This document shows positions 21,512-29,597 of a stretch of 31,108 nt of DNA, piece after piece. The notes beneath the pieces are model-generated. The model did not search any database, was not told the DNA's origin, and was given only the letters and a program-made list of their open reading frames with translations. Source of the DNA: 2-12-FULL-65-11 sp049679965 (GTDB taxonomy: Bacteria > Acidobacteriota > Vicinamibacteria > Vicinamibacterales > CAVVIG01); contig JBAUGX010000122.1 of NCBI GenBank assembly GCA_049679965.1, positions 1 through 31,108 of the forward strand. Direction: 5' to 3'. Every line of letters begins with the position of its first letter. Position 1 is the first letter of the stretch. Made by a program: the position numbers and the translations under genes.

Positions 21512-23170
21512 ATGATTGCCTCCGAACCGCTTCCGCACTTTGTCGACACCCTGCTGGCCTACCTGCACGAGCGGCACCCGACGCACGCCTCACTCGACGG
21601 TGTCCATGCGCACGACGACCTGCTCGAGGACGTCAGCCGGCCGTCGATTGAAGCCGAGGTCCACGCGCTGACGGGCTATCTGCGCCGATTGACCGACATC
21701 AGCCCCGAGGGGCTCACCCCTACCGAACGGCTCGAGCACGGGATGCTGGCGGCCAACCTCAAGAGCCGCATTTTCGATCTCGAGCAAGTCAGAACCTGGG
21801 AGCGCAACCCGCAGTACTACTCGGATCTGCTGGCCTCCAGCCTCGCCGGTCAAGCACTGTTCAGCTACGCGCCGCCCGCCGAACGCGCCCGCCGCATCCT
21901 GTCCAAGCTGCGCCAGGCGCCGCGGCTGATTCAGGCTGCGCGGGACAACGTCAAGGATCCGCCGGGGATTTTCGTCAAGGTCGGCATCGAGACCATGCGG
22001 GGCGCGCTCACCTTCATCGAGCATGATCTGCCGCGGGCGCTCTCGGACGTCGACGATCTGCATCTGCTTGGCGACCTGGCCGACGCCCAGGCCGAGGCCG
22101 TGCAGGCTGTCGGCGCCTACGTACAGTATCTTGAAACAGACGTTGGGCCGAAGGCTCGCGCGTCCTTCCGTTTGGGCCGCGACATCTTCGAGCAGAAGCT
22201 GAAGCTCGACGAAGGCCTGGCCCTGCCCGTCGATCGGCTGCTCGCCATTGCGACGCGCGAGCTGAAGGCGACGCAGGAAGCATTTCGGAGCCTGGCGGGC
22301 CGGATGAACGGCGGTGATCCGCTCGAGGCCTGGGCGCGCACGAAGGGCCAGCATCCCGCGCCGGGCGAGCTGGTGAGCGTCGCCCGAAAGCAGGTGGACG
22401 CGCTCGCGACATTCCTCGAGCGGCAGTCGATCGTCACGGTGCCGCAAAGCGAGCAGATCACGGTCGCCCCAACGCCCGAATTCTACCGGTGGTCATTTGC
22501 CAGCATGTGGACCCCGGGGCCCTTCGAGACCAAGCCGACCGAAGCGTACTACTACCTGACCGACGTGGATCCCTCGTGGCCGCGCGATCGGCAGGACGGG
22601 CACCTGCGCGACTACAACTATCCGACGCTCTGGTCCATCTCGATTCACGAGGTCTATCCGGGCCACTTTCTCCACTTCCAGCACCTGCGCCGCGTCGAGT
22701 CCAAGACGCGCAAGTCGATCATGTTCGCCCCGACGTCGTTTGTGGAAGGCTGGGCGCACTACTGCGAGCAGATGATGATCGAGGCGGGATTCGGCCGTGA
22801 AGACCGCAGCGTCAAGCTCGGCCAGCTCGCCGAGGCGCTGATCCGGCTCGCGCGGTTCATCGTGTGCATCAAACTGCACGCCGAGGATATGTCGGTCGAG
22901 CAGGGCATGCGCCTGTTCCGCGACGAGGCGTTCATGGAGGAGGCCAGTGCGCGCCGCGAAGCGGAACGGGGCACTTTCGATCCAACCTACCTCGTCTACA
23001 CCGTTGGGAAGCTCATGTTGCTCAAGCTCCGGCAGGACTGCAAACAGCATCAAGGAAAGGCATTTTCGCTGCGCGCCTTTCACGATACGCTGCTTGGTCA
23101 GGGGACGGCGCCCTTCTGGCTCCATCGACAGCTGATGCTCGGCGACAATGGCGGCGACTTGCTCGAATGA
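21512..23170 (+). CDS. DUF885-family putative metallopeptidase
   Basis: The 552-residue protein carries the DUF885 zinc-peptidase-like signature SIHEVYPGHFLHFQHLRRVE (His379-Glu-X3-Gly-His), followed by MFAPTSFVEGWAHYCEQMMI, in which the Glu about 32 residues on is a probable third ligand. This matches HEXXXGH-type domains found in Acidobacteriota and related bacteria. ATG 21512 is preferred over an upstream ATG at 21479 because it begins the DUF885 domain (HFVDTLLAYLHERHPTHASL); neither has a strong ribosome binding site. No signal peptide is apparent, so it may be cytoplasmic. The substrate is unknown. fmdB-like follows 12 bp after the stop. Confidence 0.88.
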   Translation: MIASEPLPHFVDTLLAYLHERHPTHASLDGVHAHDDLLEDVSRPSIEAEVHALTGYLRRLTDISPEGLTPTERLEHGMLAANLKSRIFDLEQVRTWERNPQYYSDLLASSLAGQALFSYAPPAERARRILSKLRQAPRLIQAARDNVKDPPGIFVKVGIETMRGALTFIEHDLPRALSDVDDLHLLGDLADAQAEAVQAVGAYVQYLETDVGPKARASFRLGRDIFEQKLKLDEGLALPVDRLLAIATRELKATQEAFRSLAGRMNGGDPLEAWARTKGQHPAPGELVSVARKQVDALATFLERQSIVTVPQSEQITVAPTPEFYRWSFASMWTPGPFETKPTEAYYYLTDVDPSWPRDRQDGHLRDYNYPTLWSISIHEVYPGHFLHFQHLRRVESKTRKSIMFAPTSFVEGWAHYCEQMMIEAGFGREDRSVKLGQLAEALIRLARFIVCIKLHAEDMSVEQGMRLFRDEAFMEEASARREAERGTFDPTYLVYTVGKLMLLKLRQDCKQHQGKAFSLRAFHDTLLGQGTAPFWLHRQLMLGDNGGDLLE

Positions 23171-23182
23171 GAACGTTCCGAC

Positions 23183-23575
23183 ATGCCCCTCTACGAATAT
23201 CAGTGTGACGGCTGCGGCCGGCAGTTCGAACTGATCCGGAAGTTCTCGGATCCGCCGCTCGACGCCTGCCCGTCGTGCGGCGCCGCCGTCCGCAAGCTGT
23301 TCTCGTCGCCCGCGTTTCAGTTCAAGGGCTCCGGGTTCTACATCACCGACTACCCGAAGAAAGATCAGCCGGCCCCTGGGAAGAATGACAAGAATGACAA
23401 GGCCGACAAATCCGACAAGAAGGACGGGGCGGACAGGACGGAGTCGGCCAAGACCGACGGTCCGAAGTCGGAAACCCCTAAGACCGACACAGCCAAGAGT
23501 GACGAGAAGAAACCCTCCGCTTCTGCATCGCCGACAACGACCAGCTCCGCGCCGGTGAAAGACTCGAAATCGTAG
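23183..23575 (+). CDS. FmdB-family zinc-ribbon protein with a charged low-complexity tail
   Basis: The 130-residue protein starts MPLYEYQCDGCGRQFELIRK and continues CPSCGA, giving a CxxC...CxxC zinc ribbon (about residues 8-34), the hallmark of the FmdB putative regulatory family, followed by FSSPAFQFKGSGFYITDYPK. From residue 58 on, a Lys/Asp/Ser/Thr-rich tail (DKNDKADKSDKKDG and so on) makes up over half the protein and looks disordered. Members often act as small adaptors or regulators near metabolic genes; the role here is unknown. It follows the DUF885 peptidase by 12 bp and is probably co-transcribed. Confidence 0.88.
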   Translation: MPLYEYQCDGCGRQFELIRKFSDPPLDACPSCGAAVRKLFSSPAFQFKGSGFYITDYPKKDQPAPGKNDKNDKADKSDKKDGADRTESAKTDGPKSETPKTDTAKSDEKKPSASASPTTTSSAPVKDSKS

Positions 23576-23626
23576 ACTAAGCGGATAGTCGCTTCGGGTG
23601 GGGCCCCGCGACAAACAGGAAAAAGT

Positions 23627-24565
23627 CTAGCGTCTGGTCGCGGGCGTCTTCAGGTCAAGCGACGCGAGGTACGCCGAGAACTTGTCGGCGAGATCCGGGC
23701 GGCGAAGGGCGAAGTACACCACGGCCTTGAGAAAGCCCAGCTTGTTGCCGGTGTCATGGCGGACGCCCTTGATCTCGCAGGCGTAGATCGGCCGTGACTT
23801 GAGCAGATCGCGCAGGCCGTTGGTCAGCTGAATCTCGCCCGACCGGTCTCGCGGCGTGGCGGCCAGCGCGGGAAAGATGTCCGGCGTCAGCACGTAGCGC
23901 CCGATGATCGCGAGGTCGGAGGGCGCCTGCTCGCGCGGCGGTTTCTCGACCAGGTCGCGCACCTGGTAGATGCCGTCGCCCAGACGCGCGGACGCATCGA
24001 CCGCGATCACGCCGTAGTTCGAGATCTCGTCGTGCGGCACCCGCTCGACGGCGAGCACCGGCCCCTTCACGCGCATGAACACGTCGATGAGCTGCCTGGT
24101 CGCCGGCACCTCGGCGTCAATCACATCGTCGCCCAGGATGACGGCGAACGGCTCGTCGCCGACCAGGTCGCGCGCCACGAGCACCGCGTGGCCCAGGCCG
24201 AGGGGCTCGCCCTGGCGGACGTACGCGAAGTTCAACAGCCGCGAGATCTTGCGGACTTCCTCCAGCTGTTCGCGTTTGCCGCGCGCCTCGAGAAACGCCT
24301 CGAGCTCGACCGACACGTCGAAGTGATCCTCGATGGCGTTCTTGCCGCGGCCCGTCACGAGGATGAAGTTGGAGATCCCGGAGGCGACGGCTTCCTCGAC
24401 CCCGTATTGGATGATGGGCTTGTCGACGAGCGGCAGCATTTCCTTGGGCTGCGCCTTGGTCGCCGGCAGAAAACGGGTGCCGAGGCCGGCGGCGGGGAAC
24501 ACGGCCTTGCGGACTGTGGTCGTCACGGCTTTGGATCCTAGCAGAGGAGTCGGCGGCGACGGCAT
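23627..24565 (-). CDS. galU: UTP-glucose-1-phosphate uridylyltransferase
   Basis: The product is 312 residues from ATG 24565 (299 from GTG 24526). The enzyme makes UDP-glucose for polysaccharide and glycolipid synthesis. Markers are AVFPAAGLGTRFLPATKAQP, KEMLPLVDKPIIQYGVEEAV, ILVTGRGKNAIEDHFD, GEPLGLGHAVLVARDLVGDE, ILGDD and GRYVLTPDIFPAL. Length is normal for GalU. Both starts have a usable ribosome binding site; the GTG begins nearest the conserved fold. The upstream neighbour serS is divergent, with only 12 bp between ATGs if 24565 is right, so promoters must overlap one of the genes. The frame stays open far upstream across serS and the peptidase, but that part is antisense to real genes. 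Confidence 0.95.
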   Translation of the reverse strand: MPSPPTPLLGSKAVTTTVRKAVFPAAGLGTRFLPATKAQPKEMLPLVDKPIIQYGVEEAVASGISNFILVTGRGKNAIEDHFDVSVELEAFLEARGKREQLEEVRKISRLLNFAYVRQGEPLGLGHAVLVARDLVGDEPFAVILGDDVIDAEVPATRQLIDVFMRVKGPVLAVERVPHDEISNYGVIAVDASARLGDGIYQVRDLVEKPPREQAPSDLAIIGRYVLTPDIFPALAATPRDRSGEIQLTNGLRDLLKSRPIYACEIKGVRHDTGNKLGFLKAVVYFALRRPDLADKFSAYLASLDLKTPATRR

Positions 24566-24577
24566 ACAATGCTCTCC

Positions 24578-25864
24578 ATGCTCGATCCTGCGTTCGTGCG
24601 CGACCACATCGAAGAGGTCCGAACCGGGCTGAGAAGCCGCGGCCTCGATCCGGATAAAGCGCTCGAAGACATTGCTACGCTCGACACCGCGCGCCGCCGG
24701 CTGATCCCCGAGCTCGAAGGGCTCAAGCGGCAGCAGAATACGTCGGGGGACGCGATTGCACAGGCCAAGCGTCGGGGCGAAGATACTTCGAGCATTCAGG
24801 ACGCGAACCGCGCGCGCGCCCAGCAGATCAAGCAGGGCAACATGCAGCTCGACTCGGTCGAGCACCAGCGGAACGAGGCCATGCTGGCGCTGCCGAACCT
24901 CCCGCACGCGAGCGTGCCGGTGGGCAAGAGCGCCGCGGACAACGCCGAAGTGCGGCGGCACGGCAATCCGCGCACGTTCGATTTCGTACCGCAGCCGCAC
25001 TGGGATCTGGGCGCCGCGCTCGGCATTCTCGACTTCGAGCGCGCGGCCAAGATCTCCGGCGCGCGCTTCTCGGTCCTCAGCGGCGCCGGCGCCCGGCTGT
25101 CCCGCGCGCTCATCAACTTCATGCTCGACCTGCACACGCGCGAGCATGGGTATCGCGAAGTCGAACCGCCCTTCATGGTCAATGCGGCCTCGCTCACCGG
25201 CACCGGGAACCTGCCGAAGTTCGAGGCCGATCTGTTCAAGATCGCGGGAGACTGGGACTTGTATCTGATTCCGACGGCGGAAGTGCCGCTCACGAATCTG
25301 CACCGCGACGAGATTCTCGACGGGCGCGACCTGCCGATTCGCTACACGGCGTACACGCCCTGCTTCCGGAGCGAAGCCGGCTCGTACGGCCAGGATGTGC
25401 GGGGTCTGATTCGGCAGCACCAGTTCGACAAGGTCGAGATGGTGAAACTGACGGCGCCGGAGCACTCGTACGAGGAACTGGAATCGCTCGTCGCGAACGG
25501 CGAAGAGGTGCTCGAGCGCCTCGAGCTCCCGTATCGCACGATGCTCCTGTGCACCGGGGACATGAGTTTTGCGTCGGCCAAGACGTACGATATCGAGGTA
25601 TGGCTGCCGAGCCAGAAGGCATACCGCGAGATCTCTTCCTGCAGCAACACCGAGGCGTTCCAGGCGCGGCGGGCCAACATCAAGTTCCGCGCGGGCGGCA
25701 CGGGCAAGACCGAGTTTGTTCACACCCTGAACGGGTCGGGCCTCGCCGTGGGCCGCACGCTCATCGCGATTCTCGAGAATTACCAGCAGAAAGACGGGGC
25801 GGTGGTGATTCCGGCGGCGCTTCGACCGTATATGGACGGCCGCGAAAGAATTGATAGGATGTGA
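24578..25864 (+). CDS. serS: Seryl-tRNA synthetase
   Basis: The 428-residue class II synthetase charges tRNA-Ser. The N-terminal coiled-coil arm (MLDPAFVRDHIEEVRTGLRS to about residue 105) binds the long variable arm of tRNA-Ser. Class II motif 2 is seen in TPCFRSEAGSYGQDVRGLIR and QHQFDKVEMVKL, motif 3 in LNGSGLAVGRTLIAILENYQ, and the serine pocket region in EISSCSNTEAFQARR. An ATG 9 bp upstream (24569) is possible but 24578 gives the standard N-terminus. It is followed after 3 bp by the oligoendopeptidase gene. A serine tRNA lies about 2 kb downstream, probably a coincidence. Confidence 0.97.
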   Translation: MLDPAFVRDHIEEVRTGLRSRGLDPDKALEDIATLDTARRRLIPELEGLKRQQNTSGDAIAQAKRRGEDTSSIQDANRARAQQIKQGNMQLDSVEHQRNEAMLALPNLPHASVPVGKSAADNAEVRRHGNPRTFDFVPQPHWDLGAALGILDFERAAKISGARFSVLSGAGARLSRALINFMLDLHTREHGYREVEPPFMVNAASLTGTGNLPKFEADLFKIAGDWDLYLIPTAEVPLTNLHRDEILDGRDLPIRYTAYTPCFRSEAGSYGQDVRGLIRQHQFDKVEMVKLTAPEHSYEELESLVANGEEVLERLELPYRTMLLCTGDMSFASAKTYDIEVWLPSQKAYREISSCSNTEAFQARRANIKFRAGGTGKTEFVHTLNGSGLAVGRTLIAILENYQQKDGAVVIPAALRPYMDGRERIDRM

Positions 25865-25867
25865 CCC

Positions 25868-27772
25868 ATGCGCAACCCGATGACTCGCTCCATGTCCCGG
25901 TCCAGCCTGGTGGCCGTGGCGCTCATCGCGCTCACGCTCACCGCGGTCGCGCAAGAGCGCGATCGGTCGAAGATCGCAGACAAGTACAAGTGGAATCTCG
26001 CCGAGATCTATCCGAGCGATGCCGCCTGGCGGGCGGCGAAGGACAAGATCGCGGCCGAGTTGCCCCAGCTCCGCCAGTTCCAGGGCAAGCTGGCGAGCTC
26101 GGCCGCCACGCTCGCCGACGCGCTCGAGAAGATGTCGGCGTTCGACAAGGAGCTGTCGCGCCAGTACGTGTACGCGAGCATGCTGGCCGACCAGGACACA
26201 CGCGACTCTCAACGACAGGGCATGCGTCAGGAGATGTCGCAGCTCTATTCGTCGTTTGGCGCGCAAGCGGCGTTCATCGAGCCGGAAGTCCTGCGCTTCG
26301 AGCGGGGAACGGTCGATCGATTCCTCGCCGCGGAGCCGCGGCTGCGAATCTACCGCTTCTACCTTCAGGACATCGTTCGACGCGCGGCGCATACGCTGAC
26401 GGACGCGGAAGAAAAGCTGCTCGCCGACCTCGGGCCCCTCGCCGAGAGTCCGAGCGGCGTCTACGGCATCCTCGCCAACGCCGACTTTCCGTTTCCCACC
26501 GTGACGCTCAGCGACGGCCGATCCGTCAAGCTCGATCAGGCCGCGTTCGCCGATCTGCGCGCCCTCCCCAATCGCGCGGATCGCGAGAAGGTGATGTCCG
26601 CGTTCTTCAAGGCGCTTGGCAGCTACAGCCGGACGTTCGGGACGACGATGAACGGCGAGGTACAGAAGGTGCAGTTCCTCTCGAAGACGCGGAAGTATCC
26701 CTCCGCGCTCGAGTTCGCCCTGGACGGCCCGAATATCCCCGTGTCGGTGTACGCGCGTCTCATCGACGGCGTCAACCGAAACCTGCCGGCGTTGCACCGG
26801 TATCTCCGGCTGCGCAAGCGGATGATGGGCGTGGACCAGCTGCACTACTACGATCTCTACGCGCCACTGGTCGGCTCTGTCAGCCTGCAGTACACGCCCG
26901 AGGAAGCGCAGAAGCACGTACTGGCCGCGGTCGCGCCGCTCGGGCCCGAGTACGGGGCCGTGATCCAGCGCGCATTCAACGAACGCTGGATCGATCTGTT
27001 CCCCAACGACGGCAAGCGCTCGGGCGCGTATTCACAGGGGGGCGCCTACGACGTCCATCCGTACATGCTGCTCAACTACAACAGCAAGTACAGCGACGTC
27101 AGCACGCTGGCGCACGAGCTCGGGCATACGATGCAGAGCTACCTGTCGAACAAGACGCAACCCTATCCGCTCGCGAGTTACCCGATCTTCGTCGCCGAAG
27201 TTGCGTCCACGTTCAACGAGTCGCTGCTCATCGATTACATGCTCGCGAACATCAAGGACGACGATACGCGGCTGTCGCTGCTCGGCAACTACCTCGAGGG
27301 CATCAAGGCGACCGTGTTCCGGCAGACGCAGTTCGCCGAGTTCGAGCTGCGCATGCACGAGATGGCGCAGAAGGGCCAGCCGATCACCGGCGACGCGCTC
27401 TCGAAGCTGTACTTCGAGATTACGAAGAAGTACTACGGCCATGATCAAGGGGTGTCGGTCGTGGACGACTACATCGCCAACGAGTGGAGCTACATTCCGC
27501 ACTTCTACCGAGATTTCTATGTGTACCAGTACGCGACCTCGTTCGCGGCGTCACTGGCGCTCGCCGAGAAAGTGAAGGCGGGCGACGCGGCGGCGCGGCA
27601 GCGCTACCTTGCGTTCCTGAACGCCGGCGGATCGAAGTATCCGATCGAACTGCTGAAGGACGCGGGCGTTGACATGACCACCGACGAGCCGCTCGATCTG
27701 ACGATGAACGCGATGAATCGCGTGATGGACGAAATGGAAGTGCTCCTCGCTAAGCGTGCCGCGGCACGCTAG
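25868..27772 (+). CDS. Oligoendopeptidase F with a signal peptide (peptidase M3 family)
   Basis: The 634-residue M3B metallopeptidase has the zinc motif HELGH at about residues 416-420 (TLAHELGHTMQSYLS), followed by the helix bearing the third ligand Glu (IFVAEVASTFNESLLIDYML) and a conserved tail HFYRDFYVYQYATSFAASLA. The N-terminus MTRSMSRSSLVAVALIALTL then TAVAQERD has a positively charged head and a hydrophobic core with an A-x-A-like cleavage site, suggesting export to the periplasm, unlike the cytosolic PepF of Firmicutes. AGGA eight bases before ATG 25868 supports the start. It is probably co-transcribed with serS. It would cut short peptides; the exact substrate is unknown. Confidence 0.93.
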   Translation: MRNPMTRSMSRSSLVAVALIALTLTAVAQERDRSKIADKYKWNLAEIYPSDAAWRAAKDKIAAELPQLRQFQGKLASSAATLADALEKMSAFDKELSRQYVYASMLADQDTRDSQRQGMRQEMSQLYSSFGAQAAFIEPEVLRFERGTVDRFLAAEPRLRIYRFYLQDIVRRAAHTLTDAEEKLLADLGPLAESPSGVYGILANADFPFPTVTLSDGRSVKLDQAAFADLRALPNRADREKVMSAFFKALGSYSRTFGTTMNGEVQKVQFLSKTRKYPSALEFALDGPNIPVSVYARLIDGVNRNLPALHRYLRLRKRMMGVDQLHYYDLYAPLVGSVSLQYTPEEAQKHVLAAVAPLGPEYGAVIQRAFNERWIDLFPNDGKRSGAYSQGGAYDVHPYMLLNYNSKYSDVSTLAHELGHTMQSYLSNKTQPYPLASYPIFVAEVASTFNESLLIDYMLANIKDDDTRLSLLGNYLEGIKATVFRQTQFAEFELRMHEMAQKGQPITGDALSKLYFEITKKYYGHDQGVSVVDDYIANEWSYIPHFYRDFYVYQYATSFAASLALAEKVKAGDAAARQRYLAFLNAGGSKYPIELLKDAGVDMTTDEPLDLTMNAMNRVMDEMEVLLAKRAAAR

Positions 27773-27780
27773 CTCGGAGA

Positions 27781-27858
27781 GGTGCTTCGGTGCATAGGTT
27801 CGTGGGTGCGTGGGTGCCCCGGCACCAAAGAACCGAAGCACCTAGGAACCTAAGCACC
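27781..27858. repeat. Octamer-based inverted repeat before tRNA-Ser
   Basis: Two 38-bp arms flank a CC centre. The left arm reads as 8-bp units GGTGCTTC, GGTGCATA, GGTTCGTG, GGTGCGTG then GGTGCC. The right arm read on the minus strand gives GGTGCTTA, GGTTCCTA, GGTGCTTC, GGTTCTTT then GGTGCC. The period and core are the same as in the gyrB-gyrA element. It lies 8 bp after the peptidase stop and 6 bp before tRNA-Ser. Confidence 0.85.
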
Positions 27859-27864
27859 TTGTTC

Positions 27865-27954
27865 GGAGGGATGGCCGAGTGGTCGATGGCGGTGGTCTTG
27901 AAAACCACTGTACCTGAAAGGGTACCGGGGGTTCGAATCCCTCTCCCTCCGCCA
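27865..27954 (+). tRNA. tRNA-Ser (anticodon UGA), CCA encoded
   Basis: The acceptor stem GGAGGGA pairs with TCCCTCC, followed by discriminator G and encoded CCA. The D arm is TGGCCGAGTGGTCGATGGC. The anticodon stem GTGGT/ACCAC holds the loop CTTGAAA with anticodon TGA at 27899-27901. A long variable arm (GTACCTGAAAGGGTAC) marks a class II tRNA, and the T loop is TTCGAAT. It reads UCA and, by wobble, other UCN codons. Confidence 0.97.
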
Positions 27955-28001
27955 TAAAGCATGAATGCGTCAAAGGGCAGCGCCCTTACAAAGGCAGACC
28001 C

Positions 28002-29561
28002 ATGAGAATACTGCTCTTTAATCCGGACAACGGCGTCACGCGGAATTTCATGCCGCATCTGTGGATGTTCCTGCTCAAGGCGCTCACCCCGCCCGAACAT
28101 GAGGTCCTGTTGATCGACGGCAACGCCCAGCGCATGGACGAAGAAGGAATCGCGCGGTTCGTCCGCGAGCAAAAGATCGACCTGGTCGGCATCGGCTCGA
28201 TGACCCGGATGATCCAGAAGGCCTACCGCATGGCTGATGCGATTCGGGCCGTTGGGGTGCCGGTGGTGATGGGCGGGCCTCACGTGACCGAGGTGCCGGA
28301 TGAGGCGCTCGGACGAACCGGCGGGCCTCAACACGCCGATGCTGTGGCCCTCGGTGAAGCTGATGAAACCTGGCCGACGATCGTCGCGGACGCCGCGCGC
28401 GGTGAGCTCAAGGACATCTACCTGCCTGTTGATGAGGCGGGCAAGGACCGAAAGCCGAGCCTTCAGCCGTATCCATCCATTCCCTGGGAATCGATGGATT
28501 TGGATCAGTTCAACATGGTCCCGAGAATCCTGGCGCCGATGCTCAGGAAACTCGACGACGGGTTTGGAACGTTTCGGTTGATTCCAGTCGAGTCCGGCCG
28601 AGGATGCCCGTACGGTTGCGAGTTTTGTACGGTGACCGGATTCTTCGGCGACTCGATCAGATTCAGAACAAACGAAAGCGTCGTCGATGAGCTGCTTCGC
28701 CTGAAAGCCAGGGCGAAGGCCGAGAAGGGCCAGATTGCGGTCTTTTTCATCGACGACAATTTCGCCATCAACATCAAGCGGACAAAATCGCTGCTCCGCG
28801 ACATTATCGCCGCCGGCGCGCAGATGAACTGGGTGGCGCAAATCAGCGCGAATCTGCTGCGCGACGAGGAACTCGTCGATCTCATCAAGGCGTCGGACGG
28901 CAAGTGGATATTTATCGGCATGGAGTCGGTGGATACGACCAATCTCGCCATCGCGAACAAGAGCTTCAACAAACCTGACGAGTATAAAGAGGTGCTTGAA
29001 CGACTCGCCAAGCGTGATATTCACGCCATCACCTCGTTTATCTTCGGACTGGATAACGACACGCCCGGCGCCGCGGACCGCACGCTCGAACAGATTCGAA
29101 GCTGGCCTCCAGGACTACCCGTGTTCGGCACGCTGATCCCGTTTCCGTCGACGCCGTTGTATAAGAGACTGGAACTGGCGGGGCGTCTCACGCGGCCGCT
29201 GCACTGGCTGAATTTTCAGCCGTACACGATGGCTCACACGCCGTTGAAGATGAGCATCGAGCAGACGCACGCGGAGGTGCTTCACGCGTGGGAAAGTTCA
29301 TACAGCGCTTCAGCGATTGCCGCGGCCGTGGACGCGATCCCCGACAAGCCGGTGGCTCATCGTGTGATGTTGTTTATCGCGCGCCTGTGCTTTCGCGGCA
29401 TCTACTTCCCGCAGATGGGCAAGCGGGAGTGGATCAAGGTCATCGCTCAAAACCGTCGCACCATCTTCAGGCTCGTTCGCGACGCGTTCGCCGCCCGCCG
29501 GCATGCCGCAGCCATGCGCGAAGTAACGGGCCGTGCGCCAGATCCGGAGATAACCGCTTGA
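28002..29561 (+). CDS. B12-binding-domain radical SAM protein
   Basis: The 519-residue protein has an N-terminal cobalamin-binding Rossmann region (MRILLFNPDNGVTRNFMPHL onward, with VLLIDGNAQ and VVMGGPHVTEVPDEAL) and a radical SAM TIM barrel with the cluster motif GRGCPYGCEFC (Cys202, Cys206, Cys209; CX3CX2C). Further barrel elements are IAVFFIDDNFAINIKR, SDGKWIFIGMESVDTTNLAI and ITSFIFGLDNDTPGAADRTL. This architecture belongs to class B methylases and relatives such as BchE and the hopanoid methylase group; which reaction it carries out cannot be read. AAAGG seven bases before the ATG supports the start. It lies between tRNA-Ser and a 13-nt copy of the tRNA 3' end, a possible sign of past integration. 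Confidence 0.92.
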   Translation: MRILLFNPDNGVTRNFMPHLWMFLLKALTPPEHEVLLIDGNAQRMDEEGIARFVREQKIDLVGIGSMTRMIQKAYRMADAIRAVGVPVVMGGPHVTEVPDEALGRTGGPQHADAVALGEADETWPTIVADAARGELKDIYLPVDEAGKDRKPSLQPYPSIPWESMDLDQFNMVPRILAPMLRKLDDGFGTFRLIPVESGRGCPYGCEFCTVTGFFGDSIRFRTNESVVDELLRLKARAKAEKGQIAVFFIDDNFAINIKRTKSLLRDIIAAGAQMNWVAQISANLLRDEELVDLIKASDGKWIFIGMESVDTTNLAIANKSFNKPDEYKEVLERLAKRDIHAITSFIFGLDNDTPGAADRTLEQIRSWPPGLPVFGTLIPFPSTPLYKRLELAGRLTRPLHWLNFQPYTMAHTPLKMSIEQTHAEVLHAWESSYSASAIAAAVDAIPDKPVAHRVMLFIARLCFRGIYFPQMGKREWIKVIAQNRRTIFRLVRDAFAARRHAAAMREVTGRAPDPEITA

Positions 29562-29580
29562 GCCGCTGAAGGCCTGGCGG

Positions 29581-29593
29581 TCTCCCTCCGCCA
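29581..29593 (+). repeat. 13-nt direct repeat of the tRNA-Ser 3' end (possible att relic)
   Basis: TCTCCCTCCGCCA is identical to 27942-27954, the acceptor 3' strand and CCA of tRNA-Ser. The bases on both sides differ, so the match is exactly 13 nt. The two copies bracket the radical SAM gene. Confidence 0.5.
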
Positions 29594-29597
29594 CTCC

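Noticed and set aside
24566..26917. N-terminal extension of galU by nearly 800 residues on the minus strand
   Set aside because: It is antisense to serS and the oligoendopeptidase; GalU starts at 24565 or 24526 with its normal fold.
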